The notes: generated by a model not told the origin, from the letters alone. A DNA stretch of 64,000 bases from Ahaetulla prasina (GCF_028640845.1 NC_080540.1:151845920-151909919); one strand, 5' to 3'; positions 42,410 through 54,464 are shown, counted from the first letter of the stretch. Program-made: numbers and translations.

Positions 42410-42812
42410 CCCACTAAAGAATGGTTGCTGGAATTGGGTATTTCTAGTTTAATGAAAAGAAGGACTAGAGGTGACATGATAGCAGTGTTCCAGTATCTGA
42501 GGGGCTGCCACAAAGAAGAGGCGGTCAACTCATTTTTCCAAAGCACCAGAAGGCAGGACAAGAAGCAATGGATGTAACTAATCAAGGAGAGAAGCAGCCC
42601 AGAACTAAGGAAAAATTTCCTGACAGGTAGAACAAATAATCAGTGGAACGACTCGCTTCCAGAAGTTGTGAATGCCCAAACCCTTTTAAGAAAAGATTGG
42701 ACAACCATTTGTGTGAAATGGTATAGGGCTTTCTTCCTGAGCAGGGGGTTGGACTACTAGAAGACCTCCAAGGTACCTTCCAACTCTGTTATTCTGTTAT
42801 TTCTTGGATCGT
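42410..42812 (+). mobile_element. CR1 LINE 3' end
   Basis: It contains GGACTAGAGGTGACATGATA, AAATTTCCTGACAGGTAGAA, CAGTGGAACGACTCGCTTCC, GGGGGTTGGACTACTAGAAG and CTTCCAACTCTGTTATTCTG, all typical CR1 C-terminal and 3' UTR segments. It is 5'-truncated. Confidence 0.85.
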
Positions 42813-42945
42813 TTCTAGCCCTGAATTCATTCATATTCTCTCCCTCCCTCCCTCCTCCTTGCCTTCCTCCCTCTTTTTTCTCCCTTCTGTACTATTGGAG
42901 TGGCTAAGATGAGCGTAGACTGAAAATAGTCTTTTGGAATGAGAC

Positions 42946-43190
42946 TACAGGTAGTCCTCAACCTGTGATCACAATTGAGCCCAAAATTTCTGTTGTTAAG
43001 CAAGATGGTTGTTAAATGAATTTTGCCCCATTTTAAAACTTTTCTTGCTACAGTCGTTGAGAATAATTATAGCTGTTCAGTTAGTAACATGGTTGTTAAG
43101 TGAATCTGGCTTCCCCATTGTACTTCTCAGAAGGTCACAAAAGGTGATCACATGACCCCGGGACACTGCAATCATCATTTTATACCTTCT
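42946..43190. mobile_element. TA-flanked MITE (ACAGGTAGTCCT end), 3' part missing
   Basis: TACAGGTAGTCCTCAACCTG at the left end, then AATTGAGCCCAAAATTTCTG and TTGTTAAGTGAATCTGGCTT, matching the element at 54.7-56.5 kb. The right third is missing. The break is beside a small hairpin (ataccttctt/aagaaggtat). Confidence 0.7.
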
Positions 43191-43395
43191 TGGTATAAAG
43201 AAGGTATAAAACTTGGAGTTTGCACTTTGTATTTCCTGTTCCTGTGCAAGAACATATATTCTATTGACTATTGTCAGACTCCCATGGGGCCATGTAGGGG
43301 TTATGTTGGGGTCATAGCTGGCTCTATAGGCAAAGTACAAATCCTAGGTGTTTGTCTGAGCTAAATCTGATTGAAATTTCTGAGGGTGATACAAT

Positions 43396-44306
43396 GAAGG
43401 TGTTTTAGGCAATTCTTATTGTGTCTGAGGGATAATCCTACCTTTGTTCAGACCTTGCTGCAGGGAATTTCAAAATATCCTGTCTGGAATGGATTTCTGT
43501 GTGCAGTATTTGCTTTGCCTATGAATAGAGCTACCTAGATATTTGGTTTCTTTCAATAAGCTCTTTATCGCTTAAGTGCTGACATCTGCTGAGAGCTATT
43601 AAGAAAGGGTGGGGGCTGCATTCTGACTCCAAGAGCATGTTTCTCCATTTATCCCTTAGGTAAATATAATATTCTGCCTTTTTAATATTTCCTAAAATAT
43701 TTCATTTTCTAGGAGATGGGAGGGTGCTAACTTTCTACAATTAGCCTGTGTGGACCTCAGAGTTACTCATACAGAAAAAGATGATGCTAAAGCCAGTGTA
43801 CTGCTTTGTCACTTGGTTTTAAATTAAAGAATCTTTTCAGTAAAGGAAAAATCAGAGGGATAGAAATGTAGCAGACTGCTGGGAAGAAATCACTGGAGAA
43901 CTCCAGGCCTCTGTCTTTAGGTCACGTTACTTTAGCAAGTTTCCTATTCCTTGGCCTCCAGGCTTTATGGCTCCAGGCTTACTGCCCGAAGGATTTACGG
44001 ATTTATCTACAAATTTAGCCAAAAAGAAATAATGCTGGAAGAAGAGTTTGTCATCTTGTTTTTTACAGGACATTTTTGCCCTTACAATTACTTTTAAAAA
44101 TTACTTTAATATATTTTTAAAAAAAATAAACGCGCCTTCTTTGAATTCTGTCATCCTAGTAAGTTCATTTATTAGGAATGCGAATCACCAATATTCCTAC
44201 ACCAATCCATGGTAAGTGCGACTACAACTTTTTAACAGGGTTCAATATTTATTTTTAACTGCTATTAATAAAATCAACATAAATACTAAATCTACATGTT
44301 GCTATT
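43396..44306. repeat. 911-bp direct repeat, left copy
   Basis: From gaaggtgttttaggc to catgttgctatt. It is repeated with the same length (911 bp) at 48941-49851, with about four substitutions by eye and no net indel. It is not itself a recognisable transposon. The L2-like LINE tail starts immediately to its right. Confidence 0.95.
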
Positions 44307-47300
44307 TATTTATTTATTAATTAGATTTCTAGACCGCCCTTCTCCCGAAGGACTCAGGGCGGTGTACAGCCTTATTAAAACACATAGGTACACAATAAAT
44401 TTAAAATACATTTAAAATGAAATATTTAACCGGCCAATTTAAAACTAAAACGGTCAAACGACCAATATAAAACCCTAAACTATAAAATCACCATTAAAAA
44501 CCCATAACTTAAAAAACTAACCCAGTCCAGCGCAGATAAATAAGTAAGTTTTGAGCTCGCGGCGAAAGGTTCGGAGGTCCGGAAGTTGACGAAGTCCTGG
44601 GGGGAGCTCGTCCCAGAGGGGGGGACCCCCCACAGAGAAGGCCCTTCCCCTGGGTGCCGCCAGACGACACTGTCGCGCCGACGGCACCCTGAGGAGTCCC
44701 TCTCTGTGAGAGCGCACGGGTCGGTGAGAGGTATTCGGTAGCAGCAGGCGGTCCCGTAAGTAACCCGGCCCTATGCCATGGGCGCTTTAAAGGCGTTCAC
44801 CAACACCTTGAAGCGCACCGGAAGGCCACAGGTAGCCAGTGCAGCCTGCGCAGGATAGGTGTCACTCGGGAGCCACGAGGGCTCCCTCTATCACCACGCA
44901 GCTGCATTCTGGACCAACTGCAGCCTCCGGATGCCCTTCAAGGAGCCCCATGTAGAGAGCATTGCAGTAGTCCAGGCGAGACGTCACAAGGCGTGAGTGA
45001 CTGTGCACAAGGCATCCCGGTCTAGAAAGGCGCAACTGGCGCACCAGGCGAACCTGGTGGAAAGCTCTCCTGGAGGCGGCCGTCAAATGATCTTCAAAAG
45101 ACAGCCGTGCATCCAGGAGAACGCCCAAATTACGCACCCTTTCCATCGGGGCCAATGACTCGCTCCCGACAGTCAGCCGCGGACTCAGCTGACTGTACCG
45201 GGATGCCGGCATCCACAGCCACTCCGTCTTGGAGGGATTGAGCTTGAGCCTGTTTCTCCCCATCCAGACCCGTCGGCTTCCAGACACCGGGACAGCACTT
45301 GATAGCTTCATTGGGGTGGCCGGTGTGGAAAAGTACAGCTGGGTGTCATCAGCGTACAGCTGGTACCTCACACGAAGCCACTGATGATCTCACCCAGCGG
45401 CTTCATATAGATGTTGAACAGAAGGCGAGAGAATCGACCCTGCGGCACCCACAAGTGAGGCGCCGTGGGTCGACCTCTGCCCCGTCAACACCGTCTGCGA
45501 CGGTCGGAGAGATAGGAGGAGAACCACCGATAAACGGTGCCTCCCACTCCCAACCCCTCCAACCGGCGCAGCAGGATACCATGGTCGATGGTATCAAAAG
45601 CCGCTGAGAGGTCTAATAGGACCAGGGCAGAGGAATAACCCCTATCCCTGGCCCTCCAGAGATCATCCACCAACGCGACCAAAGCCGTCTCAGTGCTGTA
45701 ACCGGGTCGGAAGCCGGACTGGAACGGGTCCAGATAGACAGTTTCCTCCAGGTGCAGGGGAAACTGATATGCCACCATACTCTCTACACCCTCCGCGGCG
45801 AAGCGAAGGTTGGAGACCGGACGATAATTACCTAAAACAGCCGGGTCCAGGGAAGGCTTCTTGAGGAGGGGCCTCACCACCGCCTCTTTCAAGGCGGCCG
45901 GAAAGACTCCCTCCAACAAGGAAGCACTCGTAATCCCCTGGAGCCAGCCTCGTGTCACCTCCTGAGTGGCCAGCACCAGCCAGGAGGGGCACGGGTCCAG
46001 TAAACACGTGGTGGCATTCAATCTACCCAGCAACCTGTCCATGTCCTCGGGAGTCACAGGGTCAAACTCATCCCACACAACATCACCAAGACCGCCCTCA
46101 GATACCCCGTCTGAATCGCCACAATTTTGGTCCAGACCGTCCCTAAGCTGAACGATTTTATCGTATAGATAACCGTTAAACTCCTCAGCACGTCCCATAG
46201 CGGGTCATCCCGCTCCCCTGGTGAAGGAGGCGGGTCACCAAACAGGGCAGCTGGGCGGTTATCTGCCGACGCAATGAGGGAGGAGGCGTAAGAACGCCTC
46301 GCTTCCCTCAGTGCCACTAGGTAGGTCCTGGTATAGGATCTAACTAGTGTCCGATCAGCCTCTGAACGGCTGGACCTCCAGGAACTCTCTAGGCGTCTTC
46401 TCCGGCGTTTCATCCCCCTCAGCTCCTCGGAGAACCAAGGAGCCGGTTGGGATCTGCGCCGGGTCAGAGGCCGCAAAGGCACGACACGGTCTAAAGCCCC
46501 AGCCGCAGCCCGTTCCCAGGCTGCAGCTAGTTCCTCTGCCGTGCCGTGAGCCAGACCCTCAGGAAGTGGCCCAAGCTCCGTCCGAAACCTCTCTGGGTCC
46601 ATCAGGCGCCTGGGACGGTACCACCGTAATGGTTCCGTCTCCCTGCGGTGTTGGGTAGCGGTCAGAAAGTCCAGGCGAAGAAGAGAGTGATCTGACCATG
46701 ACAAAGGTTCAGTGACTATTTCCTTTAAGTCCAGATCTCTCAACCACTGACCAGAGACAAAAACCAGGTCCAGTGTGCCTCCCCCGATGTGAGTGGGGCC
46801 ATCCACTACTTGAGTCAGGTCCAAGGCCGTCATGGAGGCCAGGAACTCCCGAGCTACCGTCGACGACGAGCCGGCAGATGGCAAGTTAAAGTCCCCCATG
46901 ACTAAAAGTCTGGGGGTCTCCACTGCCACCTCGGCAAGCACCTTCAAGGGCTCGGGCAGGGGCGGCGTCACGCAGCAAGGAGCCAGGTGCGACCAGCAAG
47001 CCCATCTGACATCTATGACCCCACCTCACAAAGAGGATTCACACCCGGCAATCTGAGGTACAGTGGTCTCCCTCGGCTCTAGACTCTCTTTAATAGCAAC
47101 CGCCACCTCCACCCCTACCCTGGCCCTCGGCTGATGGAATGCACGGAAACCCGGTGGGCACATCTCGACCAGGGCACACCTTCAGTGCCCAACCAGGTCT
47201 CCGTGCGCCTATAATATCCGTGGCACCCCTGTATCAGATCATGTATTAGGGGCCTTATTGGCCACGGACCGTGCGTTGCATAACATCAGGCGAAGGCCCA

Positions 47301-48000
47301 GGCTCTGAGGGTCTTGACCATCCGGGAACAGGAGAAGTCAGGATCGGGGCACGCGATCGCCTGCAGACATCGAACGCGTGACCCCTATGTCGATCGATCC
47401 CCCTTCCGCCATATCTGCCCCTCCCACTTACCGTGCAAATAGACTCACCCTCACACAAAGGAACACACTCCCCCATAACCTCCGAACCCATTTGATAGTC
47501 GCCACGAGCATGCGCTGGAACTGGTTTCCTCCCGACGGGCTACCCCTCATCCGCCCTAACCTCCCACCCCACCCCACCTCCTCCCCACCAACCCAAGCCC
47601 GTCGATTTCCACCCTCCCCGTAAAAGTTCCATTAAAACTCCCCTTAAAAAATCGGTTAAAACAATTAATTAAAAATCCCCTAAGTCTCCTATTCTTGGCA
47701 TGCCATCTCTCGGGGTTCCAAACCCGTCCTCAAGATAGGCCCTCGATAACGTAGAGGGCCAGACCCACGAGAGAGGGGAATCTCGTAGGACAAGAAGGTC
47801 CGCCGCTGAGAATGTCCGCATGATGAAAAACACGGCAAGCAGACCCATCCTGGTCGGTCAGGATATCTCCGGGTGGGAAAAGTCGATGGAAATCCATCTC
47901 AGTCTCAGTCTCAGTCTCGGGCAGTAGATGAAATAGTCACCGCCTTATACAATCACTCAGCACCGCAACGGCTCACCCCCGTCCATCGAATCTCGGAAAT
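44307..48000 (-). mobile_element. L2-like LINE, near full length
   Basis: On the minus strand: an untranslated 5' part (about 48000-47300) with (AGTCTC)n-like repeats near 47900, a coding region (about 47500-44520), and a 3' UTR. The UTR has the stem-loop CCGCCCTGAGTCCTTCGGG/AGAAGGGCGG and a TAATTAATAAATAAATA tail at 44307. All frames carry some shifts. It is the most complete LINE in the window. Upstream it is fused to Gypsy sequence. Confidence 0.8.
44517..47280 (-). pseudogene. L2-like LINE ORF2 (endonuclease and reverse transcriptase)
   Basis: The minus-strand order matches a non-LTR ORF2. LCNARSVANKAPN lies near 47290, then the apurinic endonuclease motifs GDFNLP (about 46900), TLDLVF and WSDHSLL. 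RT motifs follow: [25 protein letters not shown] (45640-45600), then after a frame change [12 protein letters not shown] (45365-45330) and NRLKLNPSKTEWLWM. The C-terminus is FSVGGPPLWDELPPGLRQL with LRTFRREL, ending about 44517. Frameshifts occur near 46180, 45480 and 44860. The catalytic YADD is intact. It would supply RT in trans if repaired, but as it stands it is inactive. Confidence 0.8.
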
Positions 48001-48339
48001 TGCAGCCCGATTTGGCTGCCGATGGTAACAAACTGAGGCTCGATGATGTTCTATGGACAGTCCAAGGGTGGTCGGGGGGGGGGAGGAAAGGGCGAGTCCT
48101 CCAATTTCACGGACTCCATGGGCTCCATCTCGGCTCCACCTGGGGGAAACTCCACTGCCAACGTCCGAGCGTCATCTTCATCCACGACCGATGTCAGGGC
48201 CGTCAACACCGTCAAGGCCAATGTCAGGGCCGTCAACGCCGGCGCCACCTAACCAAGCCAGGGCACCGCCGGAACAAGCGCTCTAGTTGGCCCCGGCGAG
48301 GCCGTCCAGAATCCTCCTTACTCTCCAGGCTGGGCGTTC

Positions 48340-48675
48340 TCACCCAAAGTGGGGGACCCAAGATCTCCACAGGGTCCCCACCCCTGGCTCAAGCCGCCAA
48401 CGCCGCCGCCGCCGCCGCCACCGAACCAGGCCAGGCCACCGCCAGGCCAGGCCCCGCCAGGCCAGGCCACGGTACCGCCTGTACGGCGTTGGCTCAAGCG
48501 ATTCAGCGGTGTCGAAAACCTCGGGACCGCAGTGACTCAGGAAGTACGCCCGTTTCCTGTTGTCCGAGACTCCTTGGAGCTCGTTGGCTTTGAGGAAACA
48601 CTCGAAGCGAGCCATGTATGACCCCCATTTTTCTTTGGCTGGGTCGAATGGCGCTGGCGGTGTATAGCTGGACAT
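48340..48675 (-). pseudogene. Gypsy-type LTR retrotransposon gag, N-terminal part
   Basis: The translation begins MSSYTPPAPFDPAKEKWGSY, then FECFLKANELQG and KRAYFLSHCGPEVFDTAESL. (P)FDPxxxxWxxYxxRFExFxxAN and KRAxFLSxxGPxxxDxxxxL are the conserved start of Gypsy-type Gag in many animals. After about residue 65 the translation turns low-complexity (RRRRRR), where the Gypsy sequence joins GC-rich LINE-side sequence. No pol follows. Confidence 0.7.
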
Positions 48676-48750
48676 CGTTGCTAACCGCCCTTATTTTGCT
48701 GGGTTCGTTCCTGGTGCTCTTTTGCCTCGAGATCCGATCTTCGTCGCCAG

Positions 48751-48940
48751 TGTTAGATTCGGGCAATAACGAGACAGGAGACCAGATGAGTAACAACAGC
48801 TCTTTAGTTTATAGTGAACCCAGCAAAAGCAAACGGTAAAAACTCCTCCTTATATACAGTTCAGCTGGAGGCTTCAGCCAATTAGCAACGTGCTATTTCC
48901 CGCTCTATTTTCCCTCCAAAATCCTTAAAGATACACTACA
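48751..48940 (-). mobile_element. Gypsy LTR, 190 bp
   Basis: On the minus strand it runs TGTAGTGTATC... to ...GAATCTAACA (TG...CA). It has an ATTGGCTG CCAAT site, a TATATAAGG box (about 48855-48847), and is followed at once by CTGGCGACGAAGATCGG, the usual start of a Gypsy internal region. Its outer end coincides exactly with the start of the right 911-bp repeat. Confidence 0.7.
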
Positions 48941-49851
48941 GAAGGTGTTTTAGGCAATTCTTATTGTGGCTGAGGGATAATCCTACCTTTGTTCAGACCT
49001 TGCTGCAGGGAATTTCAAAATATCCTGTCTGGAATGGATTTCTGTGTGCAGTATTTGCTTTGCCTATGAATAGAGCTACCTAGATATTTGGTTTCTTTCA
49101 ATAAGCTCTTTATCGCTTAAGTGCTGACATCTGCTGAGAGCTATTAAGAAAGGGTGGGGGCTGCATTCTGACTCCAAGAGCATGTTTCTCCATTTATCCC
49201 TTAGGTAAATATAATATTCTGCCTTTTTAATATTTCCTAAAATATTTCATTTTCTAGGAGATGGGAGGGTGCTAACTTTCTACAATTAGCCTGTGTGGAC
49301 CTCAGAGTTACTCATACAGAAAAAGATGATGCTAAAGCCAGTGTACTGCTTTGTCACTTGGTTTTAAATTAAAGAATCTTTTCAGTAAAGGAAAAATCAG
49401 AGGGATAGAAATGTAGCAGACTGCTGGGAAGAAATCACTGGAGAACTCCAGGCCTCTATCTTTAGGTCACGTTACTTTAGCAAGTTTCCTATTCCTTGGC
49501 CTCCAGGCTTTATGGCTCCAGGCTTACTGCCCGAAGGATTTACGGATTTATCTACAAATTTAGCCAAAAAGAAATAATGCTGGGAGAAGAGTTTGTCATC
49601 TTGTTTTTTACAGGACATTTTTGCCCTTACAATTACTTTTAAAAATTACTTTAATATATTTTTTAAAAAAATAAACGCGCCTTCTTTGAATTCTGTCATC
49701 CTAGTAAGTTCATTTATTAGGAATGCGAATCACCAATATTCCTACACCAATCCATGGTAAGTGCGACTACAACTTTTTAACAGGGTTCAATATTTATTTT
49801 TAACTGCTATTAATAAAATCAACATAAATACTAAATCTACATGTTGCTATT
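48941..49851. repeat. 911-bp direct repeat, right copy
   Basis: Right partner of 43396-44306. It starts at the outer base of the Gypsy LTR and ends at catgttgctatt, where unique sequence (gaaatagcacg) begins. Confidence 0.95.
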
Positions 49852-50920
49852 GAAATAGCACGTAAAGTTATTTTATTGATAATGGGTAGGTTATAATCTA
49901 TTCAATACCCAATATCAGAGGGCCACCCCCCATTTTAGCAAAGGGGGAAAAAGTCACGATACGTCGCATGACAAAGTGATGACACAAGTGAGACACCCTT
50001 GCTATAAGACTTCTTTCCAGAATTATTTCAAGTGTGCAAATGACCAAATGTAAGAGATGAATTTGCTTTAGGTACTTAATATATTTAACATTAATATTTT
50101 CAATATTTTTACTCCATCTGTTTAGCATCCATATTATTAAAAGATTAGCTGGCGCAGATATTCCTCTTGTTCGTTTACATACAGCTTCACATTTTTTCCA
50201 ACCAAACTAAAATTGCCATTCTTTCAGTTCTGTTTACCACCTTCAAAACTTCTTGTTGTCTATGTTCTCAAATTTCACATTCTTGTGAAAGAAAGACATC
50301 AGAACTGTATCCACTATTCTATATTTGCATGCATTCTTTTCATATATCTGTCTATGTATGCCACATAGGAAGGTTTTCTGTTTTTTACAGATCCACTGTC
50401 CTTTTTCCCAGGACAACAAAGTTTATTATTGAGAATAAGAAAAAAGAAACCTAATGAAAATGGTTTTTAGAATAGAAGTAAAATTTATTCGACTCCAATA
50501 CCATAATAGACAAACCATTTTTCCAGCCCTATAATCCAAATAAGTCTCTCCCTTTTAAGTTATTAAGGATATAATCTTGTTCATTTATTTTTAGCAGTAG
50601 GTAACTTACTTACTGAATTCATGTTCATCCAAGCATAGTTGGTTATCTGCTTAGAGACCATGAAAACAGCATTTATTCTAAATTTAAGACACTACAGGCT
50701 TGAATTAATTCATTTATAAATTACTGCTAATTTGGAAGTCACTATTTTTGAATTAAAGTAGTTTTATCCTAATTATCCTTAAAATGAAAATAGATTGAGA
50801 CATTTGTAAGAGCGTTAGGCATTATAAGTTCAAGAGATAATTTACAGTAAAATCAATTAAGCTGTACAGATCATAAGAACAAATCCAACATCCACATTAG
50901 AGCAGAGCCTTCTTGACTGA
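49852..50920. other. unique AT-rich DNA, nothing recognised
   Basis: No element boundary or domain was seen; short frames (49898-50454) are without motif. Confidence 0.45.
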
Positions 50921-50924
50921 CTTT

Positions 50925-51205
50925 TTTTTTATTTATTTATTTTGTCACAACAGTATATGTAAACATCGACATAAAACAACAACACATCATAAAAGAAAAA
51001 CATATATATAAATAAAAGTATACAATAACTATATTAATTTGATATAATGAAAGGGAATAATAGGACAGGAACGGTAGGCACTTTTGTGCTCTTATGCACG
51101 CCCCTTATAGTCCTCTTAGGAATGAGGTGAGGTCAATAGTAGACGGTTTTTGGTTGAAGTTTTTGGGATTTTGAATAGAGACTATAGAGTCAGGTAGTGA
51201 CTTGA
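50925..51205 (-). mobile_element. LINE 3' end (DLTPFLRGL family)
   Basis: Minus-strand translation LPDSIVSIQNPKNFNQKPST with IDLTSFLRGL, then a UTR and a TGTTGTGACAAAATAAATAA tail. The coding remnant is about 40 codons. Confidence 0.75.
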
Positions 51206-51532
51206 TGATTCCTGACTCCAAACAGGAGTGGCTTTCAGTGCCCAAGAAAATATTAAGAACAATTGTTCTTCTTAACAATATTAAGAAGAAACAAGCAAGC
51301 AAGTCAAACTAGAAAAGCAAAGAAAGAAAAAAGAAAATGGCAAACCTGGCGGATACCCTCAAACATTCCACAATAAGATATCACCTTGGTTGAAGCTAGA
51401 AATGGCTTGGCCAGTCAGGTTCTTCTGTGTAGTTAATTCATAGCATCCCTTTACATTTTTTATTATATTGCAAAGCAATCTATTATATCTATTAACATCT
51501 ATATATCTCTATCTAAATCTATACCTCTCTAT

Positions 51533-51718
51533 TAGTGGTGAGTTTCTACTGGTTCGCCCCGATTCAGGCGAACTGGGAGCAGCGGCGACGGGAGGCTCCA
51601 CCTGGACATCATCATGAACACTTTGCACATGCGCAGAAGATTCTGTGCATGTGCAGAAATGCCACATGCATGCTCACAGTCCCGAACCGGTAGCGAAGGT
51701 AACTGAAAACCACTACTG
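51533..51718. mobile_element. hAT MITE, family B
   Basis: TAGTGGTGAGTTTCTACTGG at the left, GAAAACCACTACTG at the right; the flanks ctctctat and ctctcgat match at 7 of 8 bases. The first base of the terminal CAG has mutated. Confidence 0.7.
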
Positions 51719-51789
51719 CTCTCGATCTTTATCTAAATCTATACCCCCTCCCCCCCGTATACACACACACACACACACAAATATATGTA

Positions 51790-51936
51790 TATATTCTGTT
51801 GAAGCATCTGGTCTGCCCCAATATGGGAGGGAGCATATTGCTTCCCTTTCGCCTTTCAACTCCAATCCAGGAGCCCTCAGGCAGTCGCTTTCACGACAAA
51901 CTATTTTGTACCAAATTTGTGATCTTTATCAAAGAT
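51790..51936 (-). mobile_element. SINE body (same family as 12.3-12.8 kb)
   Basis: The minus strand has TTTGGTACAAAATAGTTTGT, CTGCCTGAGGGCTCCTGG and CCCATATTGGGGCAGACC; the tRNA head is missing. An (AC)n run at about 51762-51780 precedes it. Confidence 0.65.
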
Positions 51937-52640
51937 TAAATTTGACCAGACTAGAGAAATATTGTAGTTTGGTTGGCATTTTTTTTAAAGTAGATGTTTA
52001 TTCATATTTGATATTATATAATAGATTAAATTAGAAAAATATAATATGAACATTGGTTTCTTAGAGTGTTGACTGTATTTTAAATATTGAATATTCATTT
52101 AAACTAGAGAGAGGTTGGTGTACTGAAAGATTCAATGAAAGCTCTGCCAGGAAATAGCAACAATCTCAATTGCGGTTAACCTTGGACTGCTCTTTAGATC
52201 CTGGCCTCCTGCTCATCCATCATTCTGGGGAGCTGTCAAAGCTGAGCAGTGCAGCTCATTAATTATATATTAATCTCATTCATGATTTTTAATACATACA
52301 TAGGGCAAGCAGAAGTTGGCTTAATTTCTCTTTCCTCTTCTTCCTTTTGTTTGCTAAATTAAATAAGCAGTGTGTTCTAGGATTACAAAAGAACTGGCAT
52401 CTACATTTAAATTTCCTGAATGCAGAGAAAATAAATAAAGAATGCTTTTCAAAGAAAGATAATTAATCAGACTGAATGTTTAAAAAGATTACAAACTGTT
52501 CAACTGAGAGCCCGCACAGAAAATCTAACACTTCAGATGCTGCTAATCTATAATGCATAGGAGCTCCAGCCAAGGTTTGTGGTGAGGAATGTTGGGAGTT
52601 GTAGTTCAGTCATAATTGTAGGCCTACATATTCTTTCCTC
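51937..52640. other. unique DNA; 52.24-52.56 kb resembles a conserved non-coding element
   Basis: TAATTA/ATTAAT cores (52258-52275, 52461-52468) occur in a microsatellite-free, balanced sequence. No transposon or coding signal was seen. Confidence 0.3.
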
Positions 52641-52654
52641 CTGAGGTTGTGGAT

Positions 52655-53023
52655 TGGGGTGAAATGCTACCAGTTCTCTCCAGTTTGGGTGAACCGGCAG
52701 TTTAAAAAGCTACCGGTTCGGGTGAACAGGTAATTAAAAAATACCTCCTAATCAGTATTTCCAATGATCAGCTGTGCAGCAGAGTTTAGCTTTGCTAGAA
52801 AGCAGGAAATCCTGCTTTCTAGCAAAGCTAAATCGTGCGCCACAGCTGATCACCCCTCCCTCGCTGTTCTACTTACCTTCCCAAGCCTCCTTTTGGCACA
52901 TCCACTCACATGCGGAGCGTGCATTTGGTACGCACTGCGCATGCACATGCAGCACATGTTTAGCACGCACTGCGCATGCACAGTAAGCGAACCGGTAGTA
53001 AACCGGTCCGGATTTCACCACTG
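52655..53023. mobile_element. hAT MITE, family B, with internal palindrome
   Basis: It starts TGGGGTGAAATGCTACC and ends GGATTTCACCACTG, between perfect 8-bp TSDs ttgtggat (52647-52654 and 53024-53031). Inside, 52785-52832 is a perfect palindrome with 23-bp arms and a 2-nt centre. CCGGTAG motifs lie near both ends. Confidence 0.88.
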
Positions 53024-53195
53024 TTGTGGATGATGTATTACTTTGGTTAATATAGAACAAAAACACTCCCGTGCCCAATTACAATCAAAATCTTTTTGAA
53101 AATATGTACAGGAAATGAGCACCAAGCTTGGATTATCATTATTTTCATAAACGTAATTGGACTAGCACCTTTCTGTTATGTAACAAGCAAGCACA

Positions 53196-53412
53196 GATTT
53201 ATTTATTTTTATTTATTTATTTTGTCACAACATCATACAAAAAGATTATATAGTATATACACATATAAACATATATAGGAAGAAGAAAAGAAAAACAATA
53301 GGACAGGAACGGTAGGCACGTTTGTGCGCTTATGCACGCCCCTTATGGTCCTCTTAGGAATGGGGTGAGGTCAATAGTAGAAAGTTTTTGGTTAAAGCTT
53401 TTAGGATTATGG
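53196..53412 (-). mobile_element. LINE 3' end (DLTPFLRGL family)
   Basis: The minus strand shows LTPFLRG coding remains at about 53350-53330 and a TGTTGTGACAAAATAAATAA tail at about 53230-53200. Confidence 0.7.
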
Positions 53413-54270
53413 GAATTTGATTTGATATCCTATAAGAGATAATATATTAGATTTGATATCCTATAAGAAACCAGAAGTGTTTCTGTCTGTAAAGAGCCTA
53501 CCAGAGCTTGCAACTCTGAAAGATTTGAACTTCAGTGGTAAGCATCTCAGAAAAAGTGATTTTTGTTGGAATCTTAGTATTGAAAAAAAGGTTTATCTTG
53601 ACTTCCAGCTTTCATAGGCCAGCTATATTAGTGTGGGATTTGTTGTCTAGTTTAAAATGATTGCAAGCTAAAACTTATAAAAGAAAACAATGGTAATTTT
53701 ATTTAATACTTTGCAAAGAAGGTGCACCATACACACTCAGGTACAGTGGGCACACCTTAAATCGTCAGTATACTTTGTTTATATACCCTATCTTTGTCAC
53801 AGATTTACCTCACACCATTTCCTCATTGGCTGAGTAATCAGGCCATCACAATCTATCTGAGGCGCCTAAAATGAATACATTTTTCCCTGCCCCTTATTTA
53901 CAATTTATCTCTAATAACTATTTCTAGAGTTTGTCTCTAATTGCCAGAAAATTTCAGCTAAAACCAGTTTTGAGCATGCCAAGGGCCTCTCATTCCTGTC
54001 CTACATGCAATTTTGAGCTCAAGCAACATTTATGAGATTAGAAAAATGCAGTGTTTTCTTTTCAAGGATTATTAGGTCCTTCTACAAATTCTGTTAAAAA
54101 CAATACTCTTTTCCCACAATTAGGCTTTTAATTTGTCACAAAAATGTGACAAATACAGTGTGTATTAACTCAACTGAATTCATGGCTAATAATTGGCCCT
54201 TAGGTTAATATCAAACAGGAGTAACTCCCATTGAACTCAATGGGATAATACAGGGTGAAATGTATGGGGC
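53413..54270. other. unique DNA, nothing recognised
   Basis: A small duplicated aatttgatttgatatccta/agatttgatatccta pair lies at 53413-53465; otherwise no repeat or gene was seen. Confidence 0.4.
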
Positions 54271-54274
54271 CGTA

Positions 54275-54464
54275 CAGTTGTGGGTTGCTACCAGTTTGCA
54301 CTGGTTTGGGCAAACTCGTAGTAGCGGCAGCGGGAGGCTCTGCCCAACCACCTGGATGTCTCTGTGCATGCGCAGAAGCATCGCATGTGCAGAAGTGTCA
54401 CGCGGGCGAACGCGCATGTCCCCACAAGCAAACCAGTAGCGGCCAAAATTGAAACCCAGTACTG
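54275..54464. mobile_element. hAT MITE, family B
   Basis: CAGTTGTGGGTTGCTACCAG at the left, TGAAACCCAGTACTG at the right. The TSD is poorly preserved (gggccgta versus gggctcta). The inside carries CATGCGCAGAAGCATCGC units as in the copies at 37.4 and 51.5 kb. Confidence 0.65.

Noticed and set aside
45299..46658. Plus-strand frames of 60-100 codons within 45.3-48.9 kb
   Set aside because: They lie antisense to the L2-like ORF2 and Gypsy gag and arise from their high GC content.
43396..49851. The 911-bp direct repeats as LTRs of one retroelement
   Set aside because: They lack TG...CA ends, promoter and polyadenylation signals and a primer-binding site, and the interior is a LINE of fixed polarity plus a separate short Gypsy LTR.
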